From Amycolatopsis alkalitolerans (GTDB lineage Bacteria > Actinomycetota > Actinomycetes > Mycobacteriales > Pseudonocardiaceae): DNA of 60,897 nt. Positions 45,297 through 54,144 of this stretch are shown here, one piece after another. The translations under genes were made by a program, and so were the position numbers. Location: NCBI RefSeq assembly GCF_006152065.1, contig NZ_VDFW01000038.1, positions 1 through 60,897 of the forward strand, in the 5' to 3' direction. The notes below the pieces were generated by a model. It was given only the letters and a program-made list of their open reading frames with translations. It made no database searches and was not told the origin of the DNA. Every line of letters begins with the position of its first letter. The stretch's first letter is position 1.

Positions 45297-46214
45297 ATGC
45301 CCGCACCCTCCGAGCTCAACCGCCGGCTCGGCTACGCGGCCGGCGACCGGCTCCTGATCGTCAACGCCGACGACTTCGGCATGTGCCGTTCCGCCAATCG
45401 CGGGATCCACAAGCTCCTGGCGGCAGGCGGGATCAGCTCGGCCACGCTGATGACGCCGTGCGCCTGGGCGCCCGCCGCGGCGTCGATGGCCGCCGCGTTC
45501 GACGTGGGCGTACACCTGGTCTTCACCAGCGAATGGGAGCGATACCGCTGGGGACCCGTCGGCGCGCCGGGCAGCCTCGTCGACGAAGCAGGCTACTTTC
45601 CCCGCGACTGCGCCAGCTTCGAGCGGCAAGCCGAACCGGAGCACGTGCGTGCGGAAATCGAGGCACAGCTCGCGAAGGCCGTCGCGCTCGGGCTCGACCC
45701 GACACACGCCGACAACCACATGGGCAGCCTCTACGGCCTCGAAACCGGCCGCGATTTCCTGCGCCTCGCGCTGGACGCCTGCGCGCGCCACGGGCTGCCG
45801 TTCCGGCTGCCCAGGATCGCGGATCTGCGTGGCGTCACGATCGCGCCCGAGGTCGCCTCGGCGGCACAGCATCTGGTCGACGAACGCTGCGCCTACGCGG
45901 ACGAACTCGGCGTGGTGGTGCCGGACTACGTGTGGACGTACGAATTCGGTTCCTCGCCCGGCGACACGTACGAATCGGTCAAGCAGGACATGATCACCCT
46001 GATCAAAGCAGTCGAGCCGGGCGTCACCGAGATCTACCTCCACCCGTTCGAAGTGACCGGCGAGCTGCGCGAGATCAGTCCCGACTACGCGAAACGCGGG
46101 CACGAGCTGGCCATGTTGCAGGACCCCGAACTGCACCAGGCGATCGCCGACGCCGGCGTCGCGCGCATCGGCTGGCGCGAACTGCGTGCTCTGCAGCGAG
46201 GGCAGGGCCGGTGA
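45297..46214 (+). CDS. YdjC/ChbG-family carbohydrate deacetylase
   Basis: A 305-aa cytoplasmic metal-dependent deacetylase. Motifs are LLIVNADDFGMCRSANRGI (metal Asp), VGVHLVF (His) and DPTHADNHMG, plus a late EIYLHPFEVTGE. E. coli ChbG removes one acetyl group from chitooligosaccharides; related proteins act on other N-acetylated sugars. ATG 45297 follows CAGGAG; a GTG at 45291 overlaps the ROK stop. Placed before a transporter and a GH4 enzyme, it suggests N-acetylhexosamine-containing substrates. Confidence 0.9.
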   Translation: MPAPSELNRRLGYAAGDRLLIVNADDFGMCRSANRGIHKLLAAGGISSATLMTPCAWAPAAASMAAAFDVGVHLVFTSEWERYRWGPVGAPGSLVDEAGYFPRDCASFERQAEPEHVRAEIEAQLAKAVALGLDPTHADNHMGSLYGLETGRDFLRLALDACARHGLPFRLPRIADLRGVTIAPEVASAAQHLVDERCAYADELGVVVPDYVWTYEFGSSPGDTYESVKQDMITLIKAVEPGVTEIYLHPFEVTGELREISPDYAKRGHELAMLQDPELHQAIADAGVARIGWRELRALQRGQGR

Positions 46215-47515
46215 CCGTCGAGCAGGCGGCCGCGCCGCCCACCCTCCACAAGCGACAGATCGTCGGTTTCGGCGCCGGGAACTTCTCGGTCAACCTGATC
46301 GCGCAGACCTTCGCCACGCTCGCCGTCTTCTACTACGACGACCAGCTCAAGGCGAGCCCCTCGCTGATCGCGCTGGCGATGGCGATCCACGGCGTGTTCA
46401 ACGCGGTGCTCAACCCGCTGTTCGGGCACCTGTCCGACCGCACGCGCAGCCGGTGGGGCCGCCGCGTGCCCTACATCCTGTTCGGCATGGTTCCGCTCGC
46501 CGCGGCGTTCACGCTGATCTGGACGCCGCCGGTGAGCGGATCCTCTTCGCTGTTCTGGTACTTCCTGCTCGTCGTGCTGGTTTACGACGTCCTGTTCGTC
46601 CTCGTGGTGCTCAACTACGGCGCGATCTTCCCGGAAATGTTCGTGACCCGTGCCGAACGCGCGGCGGGCGCCGCGTGGCGGCAGATGTTCGCGATCGTCG
46701 GCATGATCCTCGGGGTCGGCGCCGCGCCGGTGCTCTACGGCGCGCTCGGCTGGTCCGGAATGGGCATCGTGCTCGCGGTGCTGACCGTACTCGGGTTCAC
46801 TGTCGCGCTCACCGGCTCGGTCGAGCGAAGGCAAAGCGAGACCGCGCCGTTCTCGTTCTTCGCGGCGATCCGCCACACCTTCGCGAACCGGGCCTTCCTG
46901 GTCTACGTGATCGGCAGCTTCCTGCTGCAGCTGTGCGTGGCGCTGCTGCAGGCGAGCATCGCCTTCTTCGCCAAGTACGTCCTCGGAAACCCCAGCGCCA
47001 CCATGGTTTCCCTGCTGCTGGGCACGATCTTCGTGGTCGCCGTCCCGATGGTCTACGTCTGGGGCGCGGTGATCCGCCGGTTCGGCGCGAAGAAGGCCAT
47101 CCTCGCCACGGTCGCGGTGTACCTGCTCGCCTCGGCCCCGTTCCTGCTGGTGTCCGATCTGGTCTCGGCGTTGCTGACCGCGGCCGCCACCGGGATCGCG
47201 GTGGCCGGGATGCTCGTGCTGCTGGACATCCTACTCGCCGAGGTGATCGACGTGGACGCCGCGCGCACCGGGGTGCGCCGCGAAGGGATGTACCTGGGGG
47301 TCAACGGTTTCATCGTGCGCTGGTCGGTCTCGGTGCAGGCGCTGATCATGGGGTTCGTGCTGCCCCGCAGCGGATACGACGCGTCGCTGGCCGTCCAGCC
47401 GCACACCGTCCAAACCGGAGTCCGGCTGCTGATCGGCGGGATTCCGATGGGGATCCTGGTCCTGGCCTTCCTGATGTTCCTCGCCTACCCGAGCAGGGAG
47501 AAGGCCCTCTCATGA
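46211..47515 (+). CDS. GPH-family (glycoside-pentoside-hexuronide) sugar symporter
   Basis: A 434-aa, 12-helix cation-coupled transporter of the MelB/GPH group. It starts IVGFGAGNFSVNLIAQTFAT and has the NPLFGHLSDRTRSRWGRRVP motif and MFVTRAERAAGAAWRQ loop typical of the family. The GTG 46211 overlaps the deacetylase stop. It probably imports a glycoside or uronide that the downstream GH4 enzyme hydrolyses. Confidence 0.9.
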   Translation: MTVEQAAAPPTLHKRQIVGFGAGNFSVNLIAQTFATLAVFYYDDQLKASPSLIALAMAIHGVFNAVLNPLFGHLSDRTRSRWGRRVPYILFGMVPLAAAFTLIWTPPVSGSSSLFWYFLLVVLVYDVLFVLVVLNYGAIFPEMFVTRAERAAGAAWRQMFAIVGMILGVGAAPVLYGALGWSGMGIVLAVLTVLGFTVALTGSVERRQSETAPFSFFAAIRHTFANRAFLVYVIGSFLLQLCVALLQASIAFFAKYVLGNPSATMVSLLLGTIFVVAVPMVYVWGAVIRRFGAKKAILATVAVYLLASAPFLLVSDLVSALLTAAATGIAVAGMLVLLDILLAEVIDVDAARTGVRREGMYLGVNGFIVRWSVSVQALIMGFVLPRSGYDASLAVQPHTVQTGVRLLIGGIPMGILVLAFLMFLAYPSREKALS

Positions 47516-48771
47516 AGATCGCGGTCGTCGGCGGCGGTTCCACCTACACCCCCGAACTCGTCGACGGTCTCGCCCGGATGCGCGGCACCCTCGAGGTCAG
47601 CGAACTCGTCCTGATCGATCCGGCGGCCGGCCGGCTCGCGGACATCGGCCCGCTCGGCAGGCGCATGTTCGCGCGCGAGGGGCATCCGGGAGCCGTCACG
47701 TGGACGACCGAACTCGAGGCCGGGCTCGCCGGTGCCCAGTTCGTGCTCATCCAGCTGCGTATCGGCGGGCAGGCCGCGCGGCTGTCCGACGAGACGTTCC
47801 CGCTCGCGTGCGGATGCGTCGGCCAGGAGACGACTGGCGCCGGCGGGCTCGCGAAGGCGCTGCGCACCGTGCCCGAAGTTCTCCGCATCGCCGCAAAGGC
47901 GCGTGAGCTCGCGGCGCCCGGCGCGTGGCTCGTCGATTTCACCAACCCGGTCGGCATCGTGACCCGCGCGCTGCTCGACGCCGGGCATCGTGCCGTCGGG
48001 CTGTGCAACGTGGCCATCGGGTTCCAGCGCGCGATCGCGGCCGGGCTCGGCGTGCCCGCACACCGGATCAGCCTCGACCACGTGGGCCTGAATCACCTGA
48101 GCTGGGAACGCTCGGTACGCCTCGACGGCACGGACATCCTCCCCTCGCTCCTGGCCGAACACGGCGCGCTCATCGAGCGGCAGACGAAACTGCCCATCGA
48201 GCTGATCCGCCGCCTTGGCGTGATCCCGTCCTACTACCTGCGGTACTACTACCAGCACGATCCGGTGGTCGCGGAACTACTCGAAAGCGTGCCGCGGGCC
48301 ACACAGGTGGCCGAGGTCGAACGCGAACTGCTCGCCCGGTATGCCGACTCCACTTTGGACACCAAACCCGAGGAGCTGCGGCGCCGGGGCGGGGCGTTCT
48401 ACTCGGAGGCGGCGGTCGAACTGCTCGCCGCCCTGCACGGCGACACCGGCGAGGTGCGGACGGTGAACCTGCGCAACCACGGCCTGTTCCCGACCCTGCC
48501 CGGCGAAGCGGTGATCGAGGTGCCTGCCCGCGTCACCGCCAGCGGTCCGGTCGCGGTCCCCACCGCGCCACCCGATCCGCTCTACGCCGGGCTGGTGACC
48601 CACGTCGCCGCCTACGAAGAACTGGCCGTCGAAGCCGCGCTGCACGGCGGTCGCGAACGCGTTTTCCGGGCGCTGCTGGCACATCCGCTCGTGGGCCAGG
48701 CCCACCTCGCCGACCGGCTGACCGACGACCTTCTCGCGGCGAACCGCGACCATCTGGCCTGGGCGCGATGA
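47512..48771 (+). CDS. Glycoside hydrolase family 4-type NAD-dependent glycosidase
   Basis: A 419-aa enzyme of the GH4 (6-phospho-beta-glucosidase) group, which uses NAD+ and a divalent metal in a redox-elimination mechanism. The N-terminus MKIAVVGGGSTYTPELVDGL binds NAD; TNPVGIVT, GLCNVAIGFQR (metal Cys) and HVGLNHLSW (metal His) form the active site; RRGGAFYSEAA holds the tyrosine base. Many GH4 enzymes need 6-phosphorylated substrates, and a sugar kinase gene follows. ATGA overlaps at both ends. Confidence 0.9.
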   Translation: MKIAVVGGGSTYTPELVDGLARMRGTLEVSELVLIDPAAGRLADIGPLGRRMFAREGHPGAVTWTTELEAGLAGAQFVLIQLRIGGQAARLSDETFPLACGCVGQETTGAGGLAKALRTVPEVLRIAAKARELAAPGAWLVDFTNPVGIVTRALLDAGHRAVGLCNVAIGFQRAIAAGLGVPAHRISLDHVGLNHLSWERSVRLDGTDILPSLLAEHGALIERQTKLPIELIRRLGVIPSYYLRYYYQHDPVVAELLESVPRATQVAEVERELLARYADSTLDTKPEELRRRGGAFYSEAAVELLAALHGDTGEVRTVNLRNHGLFPTLPGEAVIEVPARVTASGPVAVPTAPPDPLYAGLVTHVAAYEELAVEAALHGGRERVFRALLAHPLVGQAHLADRLTDDLLAANRDHLAWAR

Positions 48772-50123
48772 GAGCCGTGCTCGCCGTCGATGGCGGTGGC
48801 ACGAAGACCGACGTACTGATCGCCGCCGAAGACGGCCGCGTACTCGGGCACCGGCGCGTGGACGGCCTGCCCCCGCACAAGCTCGGGCTCGACGCGTCCA
48901 TCACCGGGATCGGCGCCGCGGTCCGCCAGGTCCGGGCGGAGCTCACCGAGCCGGTGGAGATCCGCCACGCCGCGGTGTTCCTGGCCGGAGCGGACCTGCC
49001 GGCCGAGATCGAGGCTCTGGATCGTGCGGTCGCGGCGGCAGGCTGGGCCCCGGACACGCTGGTGGAAAACGACACCTTCGCGCTGCTGCGCGCCGGAACC
49101 ACCGCGCCGGACGCGGTCGCGGTCGTGTGCGGCACCGGGATCAACTGCGTCGGGGTGACTTCGGACGGCCGCACCAGCCGCTTCCCCGCGCTGGGCAGGC
49201 TCAGCGGGGACTGGGGCGGCGGGCGGGACCTGGCGTCCGAGATGCTCTGGCACGCGGTGCGCGCGGAGGACGGGCGGGGGCCGGAAACGGCGCTGCGGAA
49301 GGCCGTCTGCGAGCGGCTCGGCACGGCGAACGTGCGGGCCGTCGTCGAGGCCGTGCATGCCGGGAAGCTCGCCGCTGACCTGGCGACCGTCCTGCCGCCG
49401 GTGTTGTTCGAGGTGGCCGGGTCCGGCGACGAACTCGCGATGAGCGTGGTCGAACGCCTGGCCGGTGAGGTGGTCCGCATGGTCGCGGTCACCTGCGCGC
49501 GGTTGAACCTCGACCGGATCCCCCTCGTGCTGGGCGGTTCGGTGCTCGCGGGCGGGCATCCGCTGCTCCTCGCCGGGATCGAACGCGGACTGGCCGGGCG
49601 GGGGCTGCGCATCGGGATCGTGCTGGTCTCGGCACCTCCGGTGCTCGGGGCGGCGCTGCTCGGCCTGGACCGGCTGTCCGGCGGGCGCGCCCCGGAGCCC
49701 GCGGCCATCCGGCTGGCCGCCGAAGTGTCCACATTGGATCTCACCACGCGTCCCCTGCAAGGTCTCCCGGCCCGGGCGCGCACGCGCACCGCCGCCCGCC
49801 CGCTCACCGAACCCGACATCCTGCGCGGGCATCTGGACACGCTGATCCTCGCGGTGCTCGAACGCGGGCCGTTGCACGGGTACGGGATCATCGAGGCCCT
49901 GCGGGCCCGCAGCGGCGGGGCGCTGCGGGTGCCCAGTGGCAGCGTCTATCCGGCTTTGCACCGGCTGGAGGCCGGCGGTTCGATCAGCAGCCACAACTCC
50001 GTCTACGGCGGCCGTAACCGCCGCACGTACCAGTTGACCGGCCGGGGCCGGGTCGCCGTGCGCACCCAGCGGCAGGCCTGGCAGGAGTTCGCCCGGATCG
50101 TCGGGAGCTTCCTCGATGAGTAG
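48768..50123 (+). CDS. BadF/BcrA-type sugar kinase fused to a PadR DNA-binding domain
   Basis: A 451-aa fusion. Residues 1-305 form a BadF/BadG-type ATPase like N-acetylglucosamine kinases: LAVDGGGTKTDV (phosphate 1), VENDTFALLRAG (catalytic Asp102), VVCGTGINCVG (phosphate 2), PLVLGGSVLAGG (adenosine). A basic Pro/Arg/Thr-rich linker (306-348) leads into a complete PadR winged helix (349-451): DILRGHLDTLILAVLERGPL, HGYGIIEALRA, PSGSVYPALHRLEAGG, GGRNRRTYQLTGRG. The frame is continuous with no ATG in the linker; only a GTG at 49725, without an RBS, could start a separate PadR. The ATG 48768 overlaps the GH4 stop. I infer a sugar-sensing kinase-repressor. Confidence 0.88.
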   Translation: MRAVLAVDGGGTKTDVLIAAEDGRVLGHRRVDGLPPHKLGLDASITGIGAAVRQVRAELTEPVEIRHAAVFLAGADLPAEIEALDRAVAAAGWAPDTLVENDTFALLRAGTTAPDAVAVVCGTGINCVGVTSDGRTSRFPALGRLSGDWGGGRDLASEMLWHAVRAEDGRGPETALRKAVCERLGTANVRAVVEAVHAGKLAADLATVLPPVLFEVAGSGDELAMSVVERLAGEVVRMVAVTCARLNLDRIPLVLGGSVLAGGHPLLLAGIERGLAGRGLRIGIVLVSAPPVLGAALLGLDRLSGGRAPEPAAIRLAAEVSTLDLTTRPLQGLPARARTRTAARPLTEPDILRGHLDTLILAVLERGPLHGYGIIEALRARSGGALRVPSGSVYPALHRLEAGGSISSHNSVYGGRNRRTYQLTGRGRVAVRTQRQAWQEFARIVGSFLDE

Positions 50124-50255
50124 GCAGCCTTCATATGCCCGCCGCCCCGCGCTCGATACCTCCAGTTCAGCCAGGTAAACAACCAGCGCAAACGCCGCGT
50201 CATCCGCGCCGACGAGACTCGCGGGGCATCCCCGTCCCCTGGAGGTAAGACACAG

Positions 50256-52466
50256 ATGACCGGCAGACGTCAGGACGAACCGTGCTCGCACGCCGGGCTC
50301 GACCGGCGGGGCTTCCTCGGCCTCGCCGGGGCGACGCTCGCCACGACCGGGCTGGCCTCACTGCTCGGCGCCGCACCCGCGGAAGCCGAAGTGCCCTCCC
50401 GGCGCCCGGGCGCCGGGCCGCGGTTCGGCCTGATCTCGGACACGCACGTCAACACGACCAGCCCGGCCTCGACCACCTACCTAGGCGCGGCCAACGCCTC
50501 GCTGGCCAGGCGCGACCCGGATTTCGTCCTGCACTGCGGCGACATCACCGACTCCGGGCTGGCGGACGAGTACGTCCAGTACGGCCGGACGATCCCGGAC
50601 TCGCTGCGCGGCCGGATCCACTACTCCCCCGGCAACCACGAGATGCGCTGGGACGCCTCGGCCAAAGAGCTCTACCACGCGCATTTCGGCCCGGCACCGT
50701 ACTCGTTCGACTCCGGCGGCGTGCACTTCATCGGCTTCGACCCCACGCAGGTTCTGCAGGAACCCGGCCACTACGGCCAGGGCAACCTGGACTGGCTCGA
50801 GCGCGACCTGCGCCGCCTGCGGCCGGGCACCCCGGCGGTCCTGTTCCAGCACTACCCGATGGGCAACACGTTCTACTTCGTCGACGATCAGCCCGCCGCG
50901 CTCGACCTGCTCGCCCGGTACGGCGTGCGCGGCCTGTTCGTCGGGCACATCCACCGCGAGGACATCGCCCGGTTCAACGGCTTGACCCAGGTCGGGCTGA
51001 AGGCGGTGCTCAACGGGCCCGTCTACTACTGGGCGCAGCCGGCCGGCGACGGCAGCCCGGTGCTGGAGGTGACCCGGGTGACCGTGCGGGCGGACGGCAC
51101 GGACCTGGAGGAACCGTACGCGACGATGCCGCTGGCCGGTACCGGCCCCGGCGTCCCGCAGCGCCCCACGGACGTCCGCCTCGGCAAGGTGTCCGGTGGC
51201 GCGCTGCCGGTCGCGGTGGCGACGCGCCCGGACGCGACCCCGGTCAGCGTCTCCGTGCAGCCCTATCCGCAGACGATCTTCGGCGGCACCCGGACCCCGG
51301 TCTGGCAGCCGCTGGCAAGCGCCGGGCCGAACCGCTGGTCGGCTTCGGTGGACGTGTCCGCGCTCGCGCCGGGCGAGCAGCGGCTGGAGGTGCAGGTGCT
51401 CGCCGAGGACGGCTCGTGGTGGCGAGACATCGCCAGCTACGCCGTGCCCGGGACGGCCTCGGATCCGGTCGAGCGCTGGAGCCACCAGCTGCCCGGTTCG
51501 GTGCAGGGCGGCATCACGCCGATCGCGCGCGGCACGGTCGCCGCCGCGTCCACCGCGGGCGACCTGGTCACGATCGACGGGCGGCGCCAACGATGGCAAA
51601 CGCGGCTGGGCCCGGTCTACCGCCGACCCGCTGTGGACGCGGCGGGCCGCACCCTGTTCGTGCCGTCCGCGGACCACCATCTGTACGCGGTGGACGCGGC
51701 GACCGGGCGGCAACGGTGGCGGTTCGACGCCGGCGCGCCCGTGCTCAGCACCCCGGACGTGCGCACGGTCGGCGGCAGGGAGCAGGTCGTCTTCTCGGCC
51801 GGGCAAGGGCTTTTCGCGCTGACCGCGGCAACTGGACGTCCTCTGTGGACGGTACCGGACCGCGGGTTCTCCTCCGGCCAGCCGGCCGGTGACGGCCAGA
51901 TGGTCTATACCGCTGCGGCGGACGGGTACGCCCGCGCGCACGACGCCGCGACGGGCGAGCCGGTTTGGGCGAACCAGATGGTGTCCGGTGTACCGCACCG
52001 CGTGTTGCTCTACAGCGGATGGGACTGCGTGGTCGCCGTCGGCGGCGGCGTGGTCATCGTGGCGACGGTGTCGCAGTCGACCGCGCTCGACGCGGCGACC
52101 GGCGCCGTACGGTGGACCGTGTCCGGCAGCACCATGTACGCCCCGGCGGTCCTGGTCGAAGGCGCCGCGCTGCTGACCACCGAGTGGGGCGTTCTGACCA
52201 AAGTGGACCTTCAGACCGGGAAGACGCTGTGGCAGACCGATCTCGCGGTCCGGGTGTTCAATGCCGGGGTGGTCGTCGCCGACAGGACCGCCTGGGTAGC
52301 CTCGGTCGACGGCAAGCTGATCGGCGTGCGGCTCGCGGACGGTGTGCGGCTCGGCTGGCTGCAGCACAGCCTCGTCTACACCTTCGGCCGCCCGGTGATC
52401 GCGGACGGCACACTCGTCGTCGGTGACCAGAACGGGGTAGTACACGGGATCGCGCTCCCATACTGA
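50256..52466 (+). CDS. Tat-exported metallophosphoesterase fused to a PQQ-type beta-propeller
   Basis: A 736-aa exported protein. A Tat signal (LDRRGFLGLAGATLATTGLA, cut after AEA) precedes a calcineurin-like phosphoesterase with all five motifs: LISDTHV, CGDITDSG, PGNHEM, FQHYPMG and GHIHRED. After a beta-sandwich linker, residues ~405-735 form a PQQ/quinoprotein-like propeller with repeated Asp-x-x-Thr-Gly-x-x-x-Trp blades (DAATGRQRWRF, TAATGRPLWTV, DAATGEPVWAN, DAATGAVRWTV, DLQTGKTLWQT). It lacks evident PQQ ligands, so the propeller is probably a binding platform. The RBS CTGGAGGTAAG precedes the ATG. It stands after the sugar operon, separated by 130 bp with nothing recognisable. Confidence 0.88.
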   Translation: MTGRRQDEPCSHAGLDRRGFLGLAGATLATTGLASLLGAAPAEAEVPSRRPGAGPRFGLISDTHVNTTSPASTTYLGAANASLARRDPDFVLHCGDITDSGLADEYVQYGRTIPDSLRGRIHYSPGNHEMRWDASAKELYHAHFGPAPYSFDSGGVHFIGFDPTQVLQEPGHYGQGNLDWLERDLRRLRPGTPAVLFQHYPMGNTFYFVDDQPAALDLLARYGVRGLFVGHIHREDIARFNGLTQVGLKAVLNGPVYYWAQPAGDGSPVLEVTRVTVRADGTDLEEPYATMPLAGTGPGVPQRPTDVRLGKVSGGALPVAVATRPDATPVSVSVQPYPQTIFGGTRTPVWQPLASAGPNRWSASVDVSALAPGEQRLEVQVLAEDGSWWRDIASYAVPGTASDPVERWSHQLPGSVQGGITPIARGTVAAASTAGDLVTIDGRRQRWQTRLGPVYRRPAVDAAGRTLFVPSADHHLYAVDAATGRQRWRFDAGAPVLSTPDVRTVGGREQVVFSAGQGLFALTAATGRPLWTVPDRGFSSGQPAGDGQMVYTAAADGYARAHDAATGEPVWANQMVSGVPHRVLLYSGWDCVVAVGGGVVIVATVSQSTALDAATGAVRWTVSGSTMYAPAVLVEGAALLTTEWGVLTKVDLQTGKTLWQTDLAVRVFNAGVVVADRTAWVASVDGKLIGVRLADGVRLGWLQHSLVYTFGRPVIADGTLVVGDQNGVVHGIALPY

Positions 52467-52475
52467 GCCGTTAGT

Positions 52476-52563
52476 TACTAATCCGACCACAGTCACGGCT
52501 GTCCGGCTTGCGTACAACGGTTACGTACTGCTCGGGGTCCGCCTACCTTTGGTCGGATTAGTA
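52476..52563. repeat. 88-bp element with 14-bp perfect terminal inverted repeats
   Basis: TACTAATCCGACCA (52476-52489) returns inverted as TGGTCGGATTAGTA (52550-52563), with 60 bp between. It lies after the phosphoesterase stop and before the leader/LysE genes. It could be a paired operator (DNA looping), a long-range RNA stem, or a MITE-like element; no clear target-site duplication is visible. Confidence 0.7.
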
Positions 52564-52605
52564 AATCGCTTGCGGCGAAAGCGACCGGGCCGGGAGGATC
52601 GCGCC

Positions 52606-52704
52606 ATGACCGTGATCCTCCCCGCTCCTGTCCTGCCGGCCCGCGTCTTCGGCGGCCAGCAGCAGCAGGTCCAGGCCAGGAGGCACGGCGCGCTCCTGCC
52701 GTGA
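52606..52704 (+). CDS. 32-aa leader ORF coupled to the LysE gene
   Basis: ATG 52606 has a strong RBS (GGGAGGATCGCGCC) and opens a 32-codon frame, beginning MTVILPAPVLPARVFGG and then a run of four Gln, ending in LLP. Its TGA overlaps the GTG start of the LysE gene. LysE itself has no RBS at normal distance (AGGAGG lies 18 bases away), so translation of the exporter should depend on this short frame. Possibly a regulatory leader peptide; no family is recognised. Confidence 0.6.
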   Translation: MTVILPAPVLPARVFGGQQQQVQARRHGALLP

Positions 52705-53300
52705 CGGCCGCGATCGTCGCGGGGCTGCTGGCCGGGTACGGGATCGCGATCCCGGTGGGCGCCGTGGGCGCCTATCTCACCAGCCTGACCGCCCGGACCT
52801 CATGGCGCGTCGGCTTCGCCGCGGCGCTCGGTGTCGCGACCGTCGACGGGGTGTACGCGCTGGCGGCCGTACTCGGCGGCGGCGCGCTGGCCCGCGTCAT
52901 CGCCCCGGTCGCAGGCGTGCTGCGCTGGATTGCGGCCGCGATCCTCATCGTGGTGGCCGTGCGGATCACCGTCTGCGCGCTCCGCCGGTACCGCGCGACA
53001 GCAGCACAACCGCCGCCGATGGGCGCGGCGCGCGCGTACGCGACGCTCGTCGCGATGACGCTGGTCAATCCCACCACGATCATCTACTTCGTCGCGGTGG
53101 TCCTCGGTAACCGCGCGGACGTCACCGCCAAGGGGGTGTTCGTCGCCGCGGCCTTCCTCGCGTCGGCGAGCTGGCAACTCGTCCTCGCCGGTGGCGGGGC
53201 CCTGCTCGGCAGGATGCTCACGGGCGCGCGCGGGCGGCTGATCACCGGGTTCGCGTCGAGTGCGGTGGTCGCCGTCCTCGCGGTGCGGATGCTCAGTTGA
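52701..53300 (+). CDS. LysE/RhtB-family amino acid exporter
   Basis: A 199-aa inner-membrane protein with about six helices. It starts IVAGLLAGYGIAIPVGAVGA (the LysE GxxPGP-like region), has WRVGFAAALGVATVDGVYAL after helix 1 and MTLVNPTTIIYFVAVVLGN in the middle, as in the family. Exports amino acids or similar small molecules. The GTG start overlaps the leader ORF's stop. The 3' end overlaps the convergent methyltransferase gene by 8 bp. Confidence 0.88.
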   Translation: MTAAIVAGLLAGYGIAIPVGAVGAYLTSLTARTSWRVGFAAALGVATVDGVYALAAVLGGGALARVIAPVAGVLRWIAAAILIVVAVRITVCALRRYRATAAQPPPMGAARAYATLVAMTLVNPTTIIYFVAVVLGNRADVTAKGVFVAAAFLASASWQLVLAGGGALLGRMLTGARGRLITGFASSAVVAVLAVRMLS

Positions 53301-54102
53301 GGCGTTTCGCGACGGCCGGCAGGTGCCCGCCGGCACCGAGCAGTTCGGGGACGCGCTCGAGGGCGCGCGCTGCGTCCAGTACGACCTCGCGCGCCCGCGG
53401 ATCGTTCATCCGCTCGTCCAGATCGGCGAGCATGAAGGCCATTCCTTCGACCGCGACCAGGTCCAGCACCGAGAGCCCGGCATCGCGCAGCTCGGCGCGC
53501 AGCTGCCGCGGCCGGTGGCAGTAGCCGGTGAAGGAGCCGGGAAACAGCGGCGGCAGCCAGCCCGTCCGCTCCACGCGCGTGGTCTCGGCACGGACCTGCG
53601 GGTACCGCTCGTACAGGCGCAGGCGGAGTTCGCCGTCCAGCCTCGGCGCCCACCGCGAAATCGCGGCCACCAGCACCGGACCGCCCGGGCGCACGACGCG
53701 CCTGGCTTCCCCGAGCGCCCGGAGGCGATCTTCACGCCGGCGAAGGTGGTAGAGCGGCCCGAGGAGCAGTACCGCATCCACCGACGCGTCAGCCAGGTCG
53801 AGATCGCGCGCGTCCGCGACGGCGGTACGTATCTCGCGGCGGCACTCCTCGCGCGGCTGCGCGACGTGCAACGGCATGAGATCGCGATGCTCGACGCGGT
53901 AGCCGAGGCCGGCGAGCCACACGGCGTTGTGTCCCGGCCCGCCACCGATGTCGGCGATCGTCGCGGGCGGGTCCGGCAGGTGGCGCAGCGCGATCTCCTT
54001 GGTGCGCACGGCTTCCAGCACGCCCCGCGCCCTGGTGATGAGCCGGTCACGCTCCTGCCCTAGCGCGTAGTGGGCCTGCATGGCATCGGCGTCGTCCACC
54101 AC
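53293..54102 (-). CDS. Class I SAM-dependent methyltransferase
   Basis: A 269-aa methyltransferase. Motif I is TIADIGGGPGHNAVWLAG; the acidic end of strand 2 reads VEHRDLMPLH, and motif II/III are DASVDAVLLLGPLYHL and RVVRPGGPVLVAAISR. A small-molecule target is likely because no protein or RNA recognition domain is present. The start (GTG 54102, MVDDADAMQAHYAL) is uncertain; the ATG seven codons later is possible. Confidence 0.85.
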   Translation of the reverse strand: MVDDADAMQAHYALGQERDRLITRARGVLEAVRTKEIALRHLPDPPATIADIGGGPGHNAVWLAGLGYRVEHRDLMPLHVAQPREECRREIRTAVADARDLDLADASVDAVLLLGPLYHLRRREDRLRALGEARRVVRPGGPVLVAAISRWAPRLDGELRLRLYERYPQVRAETTRVERTGWLPPLFPGSFTGYCHRPRQLRAELRDAGLSVLDLVAVEGMAFMLADLDERMNDPRAREVVLDAARALERVPELLGAGGHLPAVAKRLN

Positions 54103-54144
54103 CGCACCCTGGCACCGCCAACCGCGCCGGTCGAGCGAATTGGC

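Noticed and set aside
49725..50123. A stand-alone PadR gene starting at GTG 49725
   Set aside because: No RBS precedes it, the kinase has no stop before it, and the frame is continuous; kept as a fusion, with the alternative noted.
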